Source of the DNA: GCA-2711565 sp963664245
Lineage (GTDB): Bacteria; Bacteroidota; Bacteroidia; Bacteroidales; GCA-2711565
Length of the DNA: 64,000 nucleotides
Direction: 5' to 3'
Assembly: GCA_963664245.1 (NCBI GenBank)
Contig: OY760934.1
Coordinates: 2,232,001-2,296,000 of the forward strand
The position numbers and the translations under genes are program-made. The notes under the pieces are model-generated. The model saw only the letters and a program-made list of their open reading frames with translations, was not told where the DNA came from and did no database searches. Below, piece by piece: positions 33,158 through 42,326 of this stretch (positions within the stretch are counted from its first letter, which is position 1; each line of letters opens with the position of its first letter).

Positions 33158-34211
33158 TAAAGCATCAAATATGAGTAATAAAACTAAAATTGGAATTATT
33201 GGCATGGGAAGAATGGGAATAACACATTTTTCCATTATAAATCAACATCCACATGTTGAAATAGTATCCATAGCAGATCCATCAAATCTAACAACAAGCT
33301 TAATTAAAAAGTATATTAAAAATATTAAAATATATAAAGAATATGCTGAAATGATGGAGAAAGAAGTTTTAAATGCAATTTTGGTATGTACACCCCCAAA
33401 TCTACATTTTGACATCATTAAACGTGCATCGGAAAAAAATATTCACGTATTTACCGAAAAACCGTTTACAACATCCGTAAATGAAGCTCAGGAATTGGCC
33501 AACATATATAAAACAAAACAACTTGTAAATTTTGTGGGCTATGTAAACAGATACAATGATTGTTTTATTAAAGCCAAGGAATTAATCGACAAAAAAATTA
33601 TTGGTGATGTGGTTCGGTTTAAATCGGAAATGTTTAGCTGCACCATAACTAAATCCGATGAGGGATCTGGCTGGAGGGCTAGTCGGGAAAATGGTGGCGG
33701 AGCGGTTTTTGAAATGGCTTCTCATGCAATAGATCTTGTAAATTACCTCATCGGTACACCCGATAAAATTATAGGAACCAGCTTAAATAAAATATTTTCC
33801 AAGCATGTAGAAGATGCTGTATCTTCCACCTTTTTATATAAAAATGGGGTCTCAGGAACAATTTATATAAATTGGAGCGATATTAGTTATCGTAAACCAA
33901 CTAATAAAATCGAAATTTTTGGTAAAGAAGGGAAAATACTTGCCGATCAACATGGCATTAAAATATTTTTAAAAGAAGAAAACAAAGAAGAGAACTTAAG
34001 AAAGGGCTGGAATACAATTTACATTACCGATATATTTAAAAATGTAGACTTTTATGTACGTGGCAATGAATTTACCCATCAATTATTTGATTTTGCAGAT
34101 GCGATTTTAGCTAATTCTCAAAAAACATTATGTTCATTTGCAGACGGGGTAAATACCATAAAAATTATTGATTCAATGTTTAAAGATTATGAAGCCAATT
34201 GTTTGGTTTAA
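33150..34211 (+). CDS. Gfo/Idh/MocA-family oxidoreductase
   Basis: The 353-residue NAD(P) oxidoreductase has IGIIGMGRMGITHFS, the ILVCTPPNLHFD strand, VFTEKPFTTSVNEA (EKP motif) and a GGGAVFEMASHAIDLVNYL segment with the catalytic His. It differs from the WbpB-like gene at 10226 and its sugar substrate is unknown. The ATG at 33150 overlaps the preceding gene; ATG at 33171, just before the Rossmann strand, is also possible. It pairs with the TIM-barrel gene that follows. Confidence 0.85.
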   Translation: MNNKASNMSNKTKIGIIGMGRMGITHFSIINQHPHVEIVSIADPSNLTTSLIKKYIKNIKIYKEYAEMMEKEVLNAILVCTPPNLHFDIIKRASEKNIHVFTEKPFTTSVNEAQELANIYKTKQLVNFVGYVNRYNDCFIKAKELIDKKIIGDVVRFKSEMFSCTITKSDEGSGWRASRENGGGAVFEMASHAIDLVNYLIGTPDKIIGTSLNKIFSKHVEDAVSSTFLYKNGVSGTIYINWSDISYRKPTNKIEIFGKEGKILADQHGIKIFLKEENKEENLRKGWNTIYITDIFKNVDFYVRGNEFTHQLFDFADAILANSQKTLCSFADGVNTIKIIDSMFKDYEANCLV

Positions 34212-34231
34212 AACTTATAAATTTAAAAAAT

Positions 34232-35110
34232 ATGGAACCTATAGATAAAATTGTTTTTGGCGATAATCAATTTTTTGGCATTAATCATATGTCACAAGAA
34301 AAGGCACAACAGCTTAGTGAAAAATTTTTCAATATTAAAAATATTTTTAATGTATATGATATGGCTTATGAAGTTGGAATTAGAAGTATTATGCTTAATT
34401 CTAACGACAGGGCAAAAGATATTTGTGATCATTTTAAAAACCATTCGTCAAAATATAATGATATAAGCTGGTATCCTTCAATACCATACCCTCATAAATA
34501 CGCTAATTTAGTGGCAGAAAAAGGTATTTTGCCGGCTGTTAACGAAATCTTATTTAAAAATAATACAGCCAAGGGAGTTATAGGAATGGTTGCTAAAGGA
34601 TCTATGGCTGTACTCAGTAAAGATGCAATAAAGATGATGCAAATGCTGATTGATGTTGAAATGAAAATGTTCAAAGGTTTAAATGTCAAAGTTGTATTTC
34701 TACAAAACATTATTACTGATTTAATATTAGGATACAATATAAAAGAAGTTTTTTGTGAATATTGTAAATATATAAAAAAGAAGTATAATGCTCTACCCGG
34801 ACTAATTACCCAAAATATGCCTTTGCTAAAAAAGAAATTAGAAGAATGGGGGATTTATGAAGTGGTTATTTGCAGTTCTTTTAACAAAATTGGGTATTTA
34901 ATGTCGCCCAATGTTGAAAGCTATGTAGAGGCTACAAAAAATAATGATCCCGATAAATATCAATTAATGGCAATGTCTACTTTAGCTTCTGGGGCAATCC
35001 CTGCAAAAGAAGCCTATGAATTTATCAATCAACAAAAAATACAATCGGTTGTTTTTGGGGCATCATCAAAAAATCATATTTCAGAATCTTTTTCTCTTAT
35101 AAATATTTAA
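34232..35110 (+). CDS. TIM-barrel, aldo/keto-reductase-like protein of unknown role
   Basis: About 292 residues; begins PIDKIVFGDNQFFGINHMS and ends QSVVFGASSKNHISESF, like the first and last strands of an AKR barrel (G-T-x-x-x-G opening, final G-x-x-x-x-x-H/N). A clear Asp-Tyr-Lys-His tetrad is not visible, so catalysis as an AKR is doubtful. The frame extends to a TTG at 34199 inside the previous gene, but the ATG at 34232 starts directly on the first strand. Genes like this appear next to Gfo/Idh oxidoreductases in polysaccharide loci; function unknown. Confidence 0.65.
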   Translation: MEPIDKIVFGDNQFFGINHMSQEKAQQLSEKFFNIKNIFNVYDMAYEVGIRSIMLNSNDRAKDICDHFKNHSSKYNDISWYPSIPYPHKYANLVAEKGILPAVNEILFKNNTAKGVIGMVAKGSMAVLSKDAIKMMQMLIDVEMKMFKGLNVKVVFLQNIITDLILGYNIKEVFCEYCKYIKKKYNALPGLITQNMPLLKKKLEEWGIYEVVICSSFNKIGYLMSPNVESYVEATKNNDPDKYQLMAMSTLASGAIPAKEAYEFINQQKIQSVVFGASSKNHISESFSLINI

Positions 35111-35119
35111 TTCAACACC

Positions 35120-36280
35120 ATGAAAAAAACAGCTTTAATTACTGGCATAACAGGACAAGACGGTGCTTATTTGGCTGAATACTTACTAAAGAAAAATTAT
35201 ATCGTTCATGGCATTAAAAGACGCTCATCATTATTTAATACCGACAGGATCGATCACATCTATGAAGACCCTCACATTGAAAACCAAAAGTTTATTTTGC
35301 ATTACGGGGATCTAACAGACAGCATGAACCTGACCCGGATTATCCAGGAAGTACAGCCGGATGAAATTTATAATCTTGCCGCACAAAGCCATGTAAAAGT
35401 AAGTTTTGAAACTCCTGAATACACAGCAAACGCAGACGGTATAGGAACCCTACGGATTTTAGAAGCCGTTCGTTTATTAGGTTTAACAAAGAAAACCAAA
35501 ATTTACCAAGCATCAACTTCCGAACTTTACGGACTGGTTCAGGAAATACCACAATCCGAAAAAACACCTTTTTACCCGCGCTCACCCTATGCTGTAGCCA
35601 AAATGTATGCCTACTGGATCACGGTTAATTACAGGGAGGCTTATGGCATTCATGCCAGTAATGGTATTTTGTTTAATCACGAATCGCCAATCAGGGGCGA
35701 AACATTTGTTACGCGAAAAATTACCCGGGCTGTTGCAAGAATTGCTTTGGGAATGCAAGAAAAAACCTACATGGGCAATTTATCAGCCAAGCGAGATTGG
35801 GGACACGCGAAAGACTATATTAAAGCAATGTACCTGATACTACAACAAGAACAACCCGATGATTATGTAATAGCTACCGGGATAACAACAACCATCCGTG
35901 ATTTTATAAAACTAACCTGTAACGAAATTGGATTGCTTGTTGATTTTAAAGGCGAAGGACTTGACGAAAAAGGAATTATTGTGGGGGTAGATGAAAACAC
36001 ATTTATTGAAAAAATCGGGAAAGAATATTTAGAAAACATCTCCCAAAGAATCACATCCAACAATAATGAAATTATATGTGTCGATCCCAGATATTTCAGA
36101 CCAACAGAAGTTGAGTTGTTAATTGGAGATCCATCTAAAGCGATGAACAAACTGGGCTGGAAACCGGAATACGATCTTGCCGGATTGGTTAAAGATATGA
36201 TTGAATCTGATATTAAACTAATGAAAAAAGATTCATTTCTTAGAAAGAACGGATACGACATCAAAAATTACTTTGAATAG
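35120..36280 (+). CDS. gmd: GDP-mannose 4,6-dehydratase
   Basis: Gmd turns GDP-D-mannose into GDP-4-keto-6-deoxy-D-mannose. The 386-residue protein has ALITGITGQDGAYLAEYLL, RRSSLFNTDRIDHIYEDPH, QASTSELYGLVQE (catalytic Thr/Glu), YPRSPYAVAKMYAYW (Tyr-x-x-x-Lys), and the NHESPIRGETFVTRKITR loop. It is slightly longer than the usual ~370 residues owing to a loop near residues 280-310. The next two genes both use its product or a derivative. Confidence 0.96.
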   Translation: MKKTALITGITGQDGAYLAEYLLKKNYIVHGIKRRSSLFNTDRIDHIYEDPHIENQKFILHYGDLTDSMNLTRIIQEVQPDEIYNLAAQSHVKVSFETPEYTANADGIGTLRILEAVRLLGLTKKTKIYQASTSELYGLVQEIPQSEKTPFYPRSPYAVAKMYAYWITVNYREAYGIHASNGILFNHESPIRGETFVTRKITRAVARIALGMQEKTYMGNLSAKRDWGHAKDYIKAMYLILQQEQPDDYVIATGITTTIRDFIKLTCNEIGLLVDFKGEGLDEKGIIVGVDENTFIEKIGKEYLENISQRITSNNNEIICVDPRYFRPTEVELLIGDPSKAMNKLGWKPEYDLAGLVKDMIESDIKLMKKDSFLRKNGYDIKNYFE

Positions 36281-36296
36281 CTAAATTCAATTGAAT

Positions 36297-37211
36297 ATGA
36301 AAATATTACTGGCAGGTGCATCCGGAATGGTTGGTAAAAACATTGTTGATTTAAAACCTAATAATGTTTCCTTATTTACACCGGATTTGGATGAATTAAA
36401 TTTATTAAGTTATTCGGATACATTAGACTATATAAAGAAAAATAAACCTGATTTAATTATTCATGCAGCTGGTATTGTTGGAGGCATTCAGGCTAACATC
36501 AATTACCCCGTTAAATTTTTAAGAGAAAATGTTCTTTTGGGTCATAATTTAATTTGGGCCGCTTTTGAATCGGGGGTTAACTGTTTTTTAAACCTTGGCA
36601 GTTCTTGTATGTACCCTAAAAACGCTGAAAATCCGCTTCAGGAGGATTTAATTCTTAAAGGAGAATTGGAACCAACAAATGAAGGATATGCCATAGCCAA
36701 AGTATTCGCTCAGCGGTTTTGTGAATATATCAACAGAGAAAATAATGCATTCCTGTATAAAACAATAATTCCTTGTAATTTATATGGAAAATATGACAAA
36801 TTTGGTTCTGAATGGGGACATTTAATTCCGGCAGTTATTTCCAAAATCCACAATGCAAAAATTCAGAATCAAAACATTGTAGAAATTTGGGGAGACGGAG
36901 AAGCTCGGCGGGAATTTATGTATACGGAAGATTTGGCCGATCTTATTTGGACAACCATTAAACAATTTGAAAAACTACCCGATTTATTAAATGTTGGGTT
37001 GGGATACGATTTTACAATCAATGAATATTATCAAACAATTTCTAAGGTTATTGGATATACCGGTTCTTTCAAACACGATTTATCAAAACCCGTTGGGATG
37101 AAACAAAAGCTGGTAGATACAACAAAGCTGAAAAACTTTGGGTGGAGCCCTAAGTATGGCCTCGAAGAAGGAATTCAAAAAACATACAATTACTTTTTAA
37201 GCAATAATTAA
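36297..37211 (+). CDS. fcl: GDP-L-fucose synthase-type epimerase/reductase
   Basis: This NADPH enzyme epimerises C3 and C5 and reduces C4 of GDP-4-keto-6-deoxymannose to GDP-L-fucose; the related ColC acts on the 3-deoxy form to give GDP-L-colitose. Features: LLAGASGMVGKNIV, AAGIVGGIQANINYP, NLGSSCMYPKNAENP and EGYAIAKVFAQRF. The start is the ATG at 36297; an earlier in-frame TTG at 36291 is disfavoured. Because the following gene looks like ColD, a colitose-synthase role is a real alternative to fucose synthesis. Confidence 0.88.
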   Translation: MKILLAGASGMVGKNIVDLKPNNVSLFTPDLDELNLLSYSDTLDYIKKNKPDLIIHAAGIVGGIQANINYPVKFLRENVLLGHNLIWAAFESGVNCFLNLGSSCMYPKNAENPLQEDLILKGELEPTNEGYAIAKVFAQRFCEYINRENNAFLYKTIIPCNLYGKYDKFGSEWGHLIPAVISKIHNAKIQNQNIVEIWGDGEARREFMYTEDLADLIWTTIKQFEKLPDLLNVGLGYDFTINEYYQTISKVIGYTGSFKHDLSKPVGMKQKLVDTTKLKNFGWSPKYGLEEGIQKTYNYFLSNN

Positions 37212-37219
37212 TACACATT

Positions 37220-38401
37220 ATGACTCAAGTAAATTACCCTTTAGCTTCACCTTCGTGGGGGAAAGAAGAATATGAAGCATTAGACAGAGTAATATCTTCC
37301 GGAAATTTTTCAATGGGAAAAGAGGTTCTGTCATTTGAACATCAATTTGCTGATTATTTTGGCGGTAAACATGCCATAATGCTTAATTCCGGGTCGTCAG
37401 CCAATTTAATTATGATTGCTGCATTATTCTTTAAAAAAGAAAATCCCTTACAAAAAGGAGATGAAGTAATTGTTCCTGCGGTTTCCTGGTCTACAACATA
37501 CATGCCCTTGCAGCAATACGGTTTAAAAGTAAAATTTGTAGACATTGATTTACAAACGTTAAACTTTGATTTAAGCGCACTATCAGAAGCCATTACCGAT
37601 AAAACAAAAATAATATTTGCGGTTAATTTATTAGGAAACCCCAATGATTTTGATAAAATTAATTCTTTAATCGAAGGAAAAAACATAATCCTTCTGGAAG
37701 ATAATTGCGAATCGATGGGAGCAACTTATAAAAACAAACAAGCCGGTTCATTTGGTTTGATGGGAAGTTTCAGCAGTTTTTTCAGTCACCATATGTCAAC
37801 CATGGAAGGCGGAATGGTAATCACTGACGATGAAGAACTATATCATATTATGTTATCCTTAAGAGCTCACGGCTGGACTCGCAACCTACCACAAACCAAT
37901 TGGGTAACAGGAAATAAATCTGATGATCCTTTTGAAGAATCTTTCAAGTTTGTTCTACCCGGTTACAATTTACGTCCGCTAGAGATGAGCGGGGCATTGG
38001 GAAAAGTTCAATTAGAAAAATTAAACGGATTTATAAAACAAAGAAAAAAAAATGCGGAAACCTTTTATCAAATAATTAAAGAATTTCCTTTTATTATTCC
38101 GCAAAAAGAAATTGGAGAAAGTAGTTATTTTGGGTTTTCAATGATATTAGATGAAAAATACAACATTAGCAAAAATGATTTAATAAAAACACTAACCGAC
38201 AATGGCATAGAAACAAGACCTATTGTTGGCGGCAATTTTACTAAAAACGAGGTAATTAAATATTTTGATTACGAAATCCATGGTCATTTACACAATGCCG
38301 AATTAATTGACAGGAGTGGTCTTTTTATCGGGAATCATCATTATGATCTAACCAAAGAGTTAAATCTTTTTAAAGATTCTTTACACAAGTTATTTCATTA
38401 A
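37220..38401 (+). CDS. ColD-like PLP-dependent 3-dehydratase (DegT fold, His at Lys position)
   Basis: The 393-residue DegT/DnrJ/EryC1-fold protein reads FFSHHMSTMEGGMV where aminotransferases have K-H-x-x-T-x-E-G-G-M. Aligned with PseC in this window (K193), the PLP-lysine position is His190. This Lys-to-His change is the mark of GDP-4-keto-6-deoxy-D-mannose 3-dehydratase (ColD) and RfbH-like E1 enzymes, which use PLP without a Schiff-base lysine. With gmd and an fcl/colC-like gene directly upstream, the substrate should be GDP-4-keto-6-deoxymannose and the end product a 3,6-dideoxy sugar such as colitose. Confidence 0.82.
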   Translation: MTQVNYPLASPSWGKEEYEALDRVISSGNFSMGKEVLSFEHQFADYFGGKHAIMLNSGSSANLIMIAALFFKKENPLQKGDEVIVPAVSWSTTYMPLQQYGLKVKFVDIDLQTLNFDLSALSEAITDKTKIIFAVNLLGNPNDFDKINSLIEGKNIILLEDNCESMGATYKNKQAGSFGLMGSFSSFFSHHMSTMEGGMVITDDEELYHIMLSLRAHGWTRNLPQTNWVTGNKSDDPFEESFKFVLPGYNLRPLEMSGALGKVQLEKLNGFIKQRKKNAETFYQIIKEFPFIIPQKEIGESSYFGFSMILDEKYNISKNDLIKTLTDNGIETRPIVGGNFTKNEVIKYFDYEIHGHLHNAELIDRSGLFIGNHHYDLTKELNLFKDSLHKLFH

Positions 38402-38411
38402 ATTGTCGTAA

Positions 38412-39341
38412 ATGAAAATATTAATCACCGGGATTAATGGTTTTGTTGGAAGTAATTTATTTAATGCATTACACCAACAATACAGTATTTATGGATTAGA
38501 TATTGCTCCAAACAAAAATGATCAGTTAAAGTTGTTTTCGTGGGATGAATTAGAAGAAATTCCCCAAGTAGATGTTGTTGTTCATTTGGCCGGTATGGCA
38601 CATGACACCAAAAATCAAACCGAATCTGAAAAATATTTCGCCGTTAACACAGAGCTAACAAAGAAAATATACAATTGGTTTTTAACATCCGGGGCTAAAA
38701 AATTTATTTATTTCAGCTCTGTAAAAGCGGTTGCAGATATTGTTAAAAACGAATATTTAACAGAAGATGTAATTCCCGAACCTAAAGGACCGTACGGAGA
38801 AAGTAAATTAGCAGCAGAAAATTTAATTTTAAAAAACACTCCCGAAAATCGTGATGTTTATATAATTCGCCCATGCATGATTCATGGCCCCGGCAATAAG
38901 GGGAATCTAAACCTTCTTTACAAATTGATCCAAAAAAAAATACCGTGGCCCTTAGGAAAATTTGATAATAAACGTAGTTTTTGTTCGATTGATAATTTAA
39001 TTTTCGTCATTGAAAATCTAATCAAAAAAGCCGTTAAATCAGGTGTTTACAATATGGCAGATGATCAGCCATTATCAACTAATGAATTGATAAAATTAAT
39101 TTCTTTTTCTCAAAACAAACAGGAAAAAATTTTAAACATCAATAAACGTTTTATAAAAATCTTGGCTAGTTTTGGCGATGTATTCCGATTACCTTTTAAT
39201 AACGAACGACTAAAAAAGCTTACAGAAAATTATATTGTCTCCAATCAAAAAATCAAATCATCCCTCGAAATTGAGAAATTACCATACTCTGCAGCAGAAG
39301 GGTTGTCTAAAACCTTAAACAGTTTTAATGAACAATTATAA
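38412..39341 (+). CDS. WbpV-like UDP-4-keto-HexNAc reductase/epimerase
   Basis: The 309-residue extended SDR has ITGINGFVGSNLF, VVHLAGMAHDT, catalytic Ser in YFSSVKAV and YGESKLAAE (Tyr-x-x-x-Lys), then IRPCMIHGPGNKGN. The HLAGMAHD and HGPGNKGN forms are usual in reductases found beside initiating sugar transferases, such as WbpV. With the WbpM-like dehydratase downstream it should make UDP-QuiNAc or UDP-FucNAc, the likely first sugar of the repeat unit. It overlaps the cupin gene by 14 bases. Confidence 0.83.
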   Translation: MKILITGINGFVGSNLFNALHQQYSIYGLDIAPNKNDQLKLFSWDELEEIPQVDVVVHLAGMAHDTKNQTESEKYFAVNTELTKKIYNWFLTSGAKKFIYFSSVKAVADIVKNEYLTEDVIPEPKGPYGESKLAAENLILKNTPENRDVYIIRPCMIHGPGNKGNLNLLYKLIQKKIPWPLGKFDNKRSFCSIDNLIFVIENLIKKAVKSGVYNMADDQPLSTNELIKLISFSQNKQEKILNINKRFIKILASFGDVFRLPFNNERLKKLTENYIVSNQKIKSSLEIEKLPYSAAEGLSKTLNSFNEQL

Positions 39342-39768
39342 AACGCCCCAAATAATTCACGGGGGTTCTCACACCGACGAAAGGGGAATAACTTCTTTTG
39401 TAAACGATTTTAAATTTGAAGGGGTTAATCGGTTTTATTCCATTCATCACCCTGATAAATCAATCATAAGAGCCTGGCAGGGTCATACCCACGAATCGAA
39501 ATATTATTATCCGGTAAAGGGGAAATGGGTTGTTGCATGGGTAAAAATGAATTTTGCAAAAGATGAAAACAAATGGATTCCTCAATATGAAATTATGGAT
39601 GCGAATGACAGCAACCTAATATTTTTACCCCCTGGATATGCAAATGGGTTTAAAGCATTAGAAAATGATTCTGTTATCATTGGGTTTTCGGTTCCCGGAA
39701 AGGCTGAAGAAAAAGAAATTTTAAGATGGGATAAAAATAAATGGCTTGATTGGAATTCGTATTTTTAA
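39328..39768 (+). CDS. RmlC-like cupin sugar epimerase/isomerase
   Basis: The 146-residue protein fits a single beta-barrel of the dTDP-4-dehydrorhamnose 3,5-epimerase superfamily: DERGITSFVNDF, IRAWQGHTHESKYYYPVKG (His-containing strand) and IFLPPGYANGFKAL. It is shorter than RmlC (about 180) and there are no other dTDP-rhamnose genes here, so it is not RmlC itself. A C3/C5 epimerisation of the 4-keto intermediate made by the flanking dehydratase and reductase is plausible but inferred. Confidence 0.75.
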   Translation: MNNYKTPQIIHGGSHTDERGITSFVNDFKFEGVNRFYSIHHPDKSIIRAWQGHTHESKYYYPVKGKWVVAWVKMNFAKDENKWIPQYEIMDANDSNLIFLPPGYANGFKALENDSVIIGFSVPGKAEEKEILRWDKNKWLDWNSYF

Positions 39769-39789
39769 CATTCAGATTACACACATATA

Positions 39790-40338
39790 ATGAGTAGGAT
39801 TTTGGCGTTATTTACTTTGATTATTTTAAGCCCGATTATTATTATTATATCATTATTAATATTATTAGATGATGGCTTTCCTATATTTTTTGTTCAGAAA
39901 AGAGTAGGGGTAAATTATTCATTTTTCAAGATGTATAAATTCAGAAGTATGAAAAAAAATACGCCTAATGTGGCAACACACTTATTGGAAAATCCTGATC
40001 AATACCTTTTAAAAATTGGAAAGACAATTAGAAAATTAAGTTTGGACGAATTGCCAAACCTAATCAATATTATAAAGGGGGATATGGTTTTTGTGGGTCC
40101 ACGTCCAGCCCTTTATAATCAAGATGACCTTATGCAACTTCGTATTGCAGCCGGTGTTGAAAAATTAAAACCTGGGCTTACGGGTTGGGCTCAAATCAAT
40201 GGCAGGGACGACATATCTTTAAAAGATAAAGTAGCTTTAGAAAAGGAATATTTAAAATTAAAATCACTTTGGTTTGACGTTAAAATCGTCATAATGACTT
40301 TTACATCTATTCTAACAGCTAAAAATGTAAAGCACTAA
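39790..40338 (+). CDS. Initiating monotopic phosphoglycosyl transferase
   Basis: This enzyme transfers a sugar-1-phosphate from a UDP-sugar to undecaprenyl phosphate, starting repeat-unit assembly. The 182-residue protein is the short (PglC/WecP-like) form: an N-terminal re-entrant helix (residues 3-28), QKRVGVNYSFFKMYKFRSM, the catalytic Asp-Glu in LSLDELPNL, GDMVFVGPRPAL and KPGLTGWAQINGRD. It follows the WbpV-like reductase and precedes the WbpM-like dehydratase, so a 6-deoxy-HexNAc is the expected substrate. Confidence 0.92.
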   Translation: MSRILALFTLIILSPIIIIISLLILLDDGFPIFFVQKRVGVNYSFFKMYKFRSMKKNTPNVATHLLENPDQYLLKIGKTIRKLSLDELPNLINIIKGDMVFVGPRPALYNQDDLMQLRIAAGVEKLKPGLTGWAQINGRDDISLKDKVALEKEYLKLKSLWFDVKIVIMTFTSILTAKNVKH

Positions 40339-40412
40339 TATCATTATAGTAATTAAAATTTGTATATTAGTCTGATTTATATTTCCATCGGAAATAATTA
40401 TTCTTCAATAAA

Positions 40413-42320
40413 ATGATTAAGTTTTTGGTAAAATTTTTCGCTCAACGTTTTCTTTCTTGTTGGGTTGTTCTAATCTTCGATATTCTTACAATATCGCTAT
40501 CTTTTGTTATTTCCTATTTTTTACGATATAATTTTAACAATCTGTTAATCAATACCGAAGAAGTAAAAATCCAATCTGTTTTTATTGTTTCTATTTACTT
40601 ACTTTCATTTGCTATTATTAAGCCTTTTAGGGGAATTTTAAGACATTCCGGCTTTTATGATGCATTTTTAATTTTAAAAGCAACCCTTCTTGCCTCTATT
40701 CTACTCATTGTTTCCAATATTGTTTCAACATCTTTTGATCTTGATAAAATTTACATCATACCTTATTCTATATTGGTTATTCAGTTTTTGTTATCAATGA
40801 GTGTTTTAATAGGTAGCCGGGTGGTTGCAAAATTAATTTACATTAGAATCAGTAGGCAATTTATAACAAGTAAAGTTCCTGTGATTATTTATGGAGCCGG
40901 TGATGCCGGAATGCTTACTAAAAACGCTTTAATAAAAGATGTTGTCTATAAATATGAAGTTGTTGCATACATCGATGATAATACATCAAAAATTAATAAA
41001 CGATTGGAAGGGATTCCTGTTTACCACCAAAAAAAGGTGTTAAATTTTTCGTTTATTAAAGATCACGAGATTAAGCAATTAATCATTGCTATTCAAGATC
41101 TCAATCCAGAAAAAAAGAAAAAAATTGTTGAAAAGGGTTTAGAATTAGATTTACAGGTCAAAGTTGTTCCCGCCATAAATTTATGGATAGATGGGGAATT
41201 AAGTTCCCATCAACTAAGAAATGTTAAGATTGAAGAACTACTGGAAAGAGAGACAATTGAAATCGAAAGCATTAATATTGAACGCGAACTGAAAAATAAA
41301 ATCGTTTTAGTAACCGGTGGCGCCGGTTCAATTGGAAGCGAAATTGTACGACAGGTTTTAACATATAATCCCAAACGATTAATTATTTTAGATCAGGCAG
41401 AATCGCCCATATATGATCTTCAGTTCGAAATTAAAAATAATCAGAACTTTAAAAACCTTTTAAACAGAACTGAATTTATTATTGCCAATATTAAAGATAA
41501 GTTCCGAATGGATGGGGTTTTTGATTTATATCGCCCCGATATTATTTATCATGCAGCTGCCTACAAACATGTTCCTTTAATGGAAGAAAACCCATATGAA
41601 GCCTTAATGGCAAACATTTTTGGCACTAAAAACATTGCCGATTTAGCACTTAAATATAGTGTCGAAAAATTTGTAATGATTTCAACAGATAAAGCAGTTA
41701 ACCCGACAAATATTATGGGTGCCTCCAAACGAATTGCCGAAATTTATACCCAGAGCCTTCGCTCTACATCAACACAATTTATAACCACCCGTTTTGGCAA
41801 TGTTTTGGGATCAAACGGTTCTGTTATTCCTTTATTTAGGAAACAAATTCAAAGTGGAGGCCCGGTAACACTCACCCATAAAGATATTACTCGTTATTTT
41901 ATGACAATACCTGAAGCTTGTAGTTTAGTACTGGAAGCAGGGGCAATGGGAAAAGGCGGAGAAATATTTGTTTTTGACATGGGAAAACCTGTCAAAATAT
42001 ATGAAATGGCGATGAAGATGATAAAATTATCGGGATTAATACCAGATAAAGACATTAAAATCATAGAAACAGGTTTACGACCCGGTGAAAAATTATACGA
42101 AGAATTATTAACCGATTCTGAAAAAACCCTTCCCACACACCATCCCAAAATCATGCGCGCCAAAGTTGATTCTCAAGATAAAGCGTTGGTCGATAAATAC
42201 CTTCACGAGCTTTCAGAAATCATTATTGAAAATGATGATTTTAAATTGGTGGATAAGATGAAAACCATCGTTCCTGAATTTAAGAGCAATAACTCTATTT
42301 TTAAAAAGTTAGATCATTAA
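40413..42320 (+). CDS. WbpM/CapD-like membrane UDP-GlcNAc 4,6-dehydratase
   Basis: The 635-residue protein has four to five N-terminal membrane helices, a first nucleotide-binding-like domain (VPVIIYGAGDAGML) and the catalytic SDR domain (IVLVTGGAGSIGSEIVRQ near residue 298). The active site reads ISTDKAVNPTNIMGASK, with Met in the usual Tyr place, the known Ser-Met-Lys variant of this subfamily. It makes UDP-4-keto-6-deoxy-GlcNAc for the reductase at 38412. It differs from the soluble, C5-inverting PseB at 17161, so the locus holds both branches. Confidence 0.93.
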   Translation: MIKFLVKFFAQRFLSCWVVLIFDILTISLSFVISYFLRYNFNNLLINTEEVKIQSVFIVSIYLLSFAIIKPFRGILRHSGFYDAFLILKATLLASILLIVSNIVSTSFDLDKIYIIPYSILVIQFLLSMSVLIGSRVVAKLIYIRISRQFITSKVPVIIYGAGDAGMLTKNALIKDVVYKYEVVAYIDDNTSKINKRLEGIPVYHQKKVLNFSFIKDHEIKQLIIAIQDLNPEKKKKIVEKGLELDLQVKVVPAINLWIDGELSSHQLRNVKIEELLERETIEIESINIERELKNKIVLVTGGAGSIGSEIVRQVLTYNPKRLIILDQAESPIYDLQFEIKNNQNFKNLLNRTEFIIANIKDKFRMDGVFDLYRPDIIYHAAAYKHVPLMEENPYEALMANIFGTKNIADLALKYSVEKFVMISTDKAVNPTNIMGASKRIAEIYTQSLRSTSTQFITTRFGNVLGSNGSVIPLFRKQIQSGGPVTLTHKDITRYFMTIPEACSLVLEAGAMGKGGEIFVFDMGKPVKIYEMAMKMIKLSGLIPDKDIKIIETGLRPGEKLYEELLTDSEKTLPTHHPKIMRAKVDSQDKALVDKYLHELSEIIIENDDFKLVDKMKTIVPEFKSNNSIFKKLDH

Positions 42321-42326
42321 ATCTTT

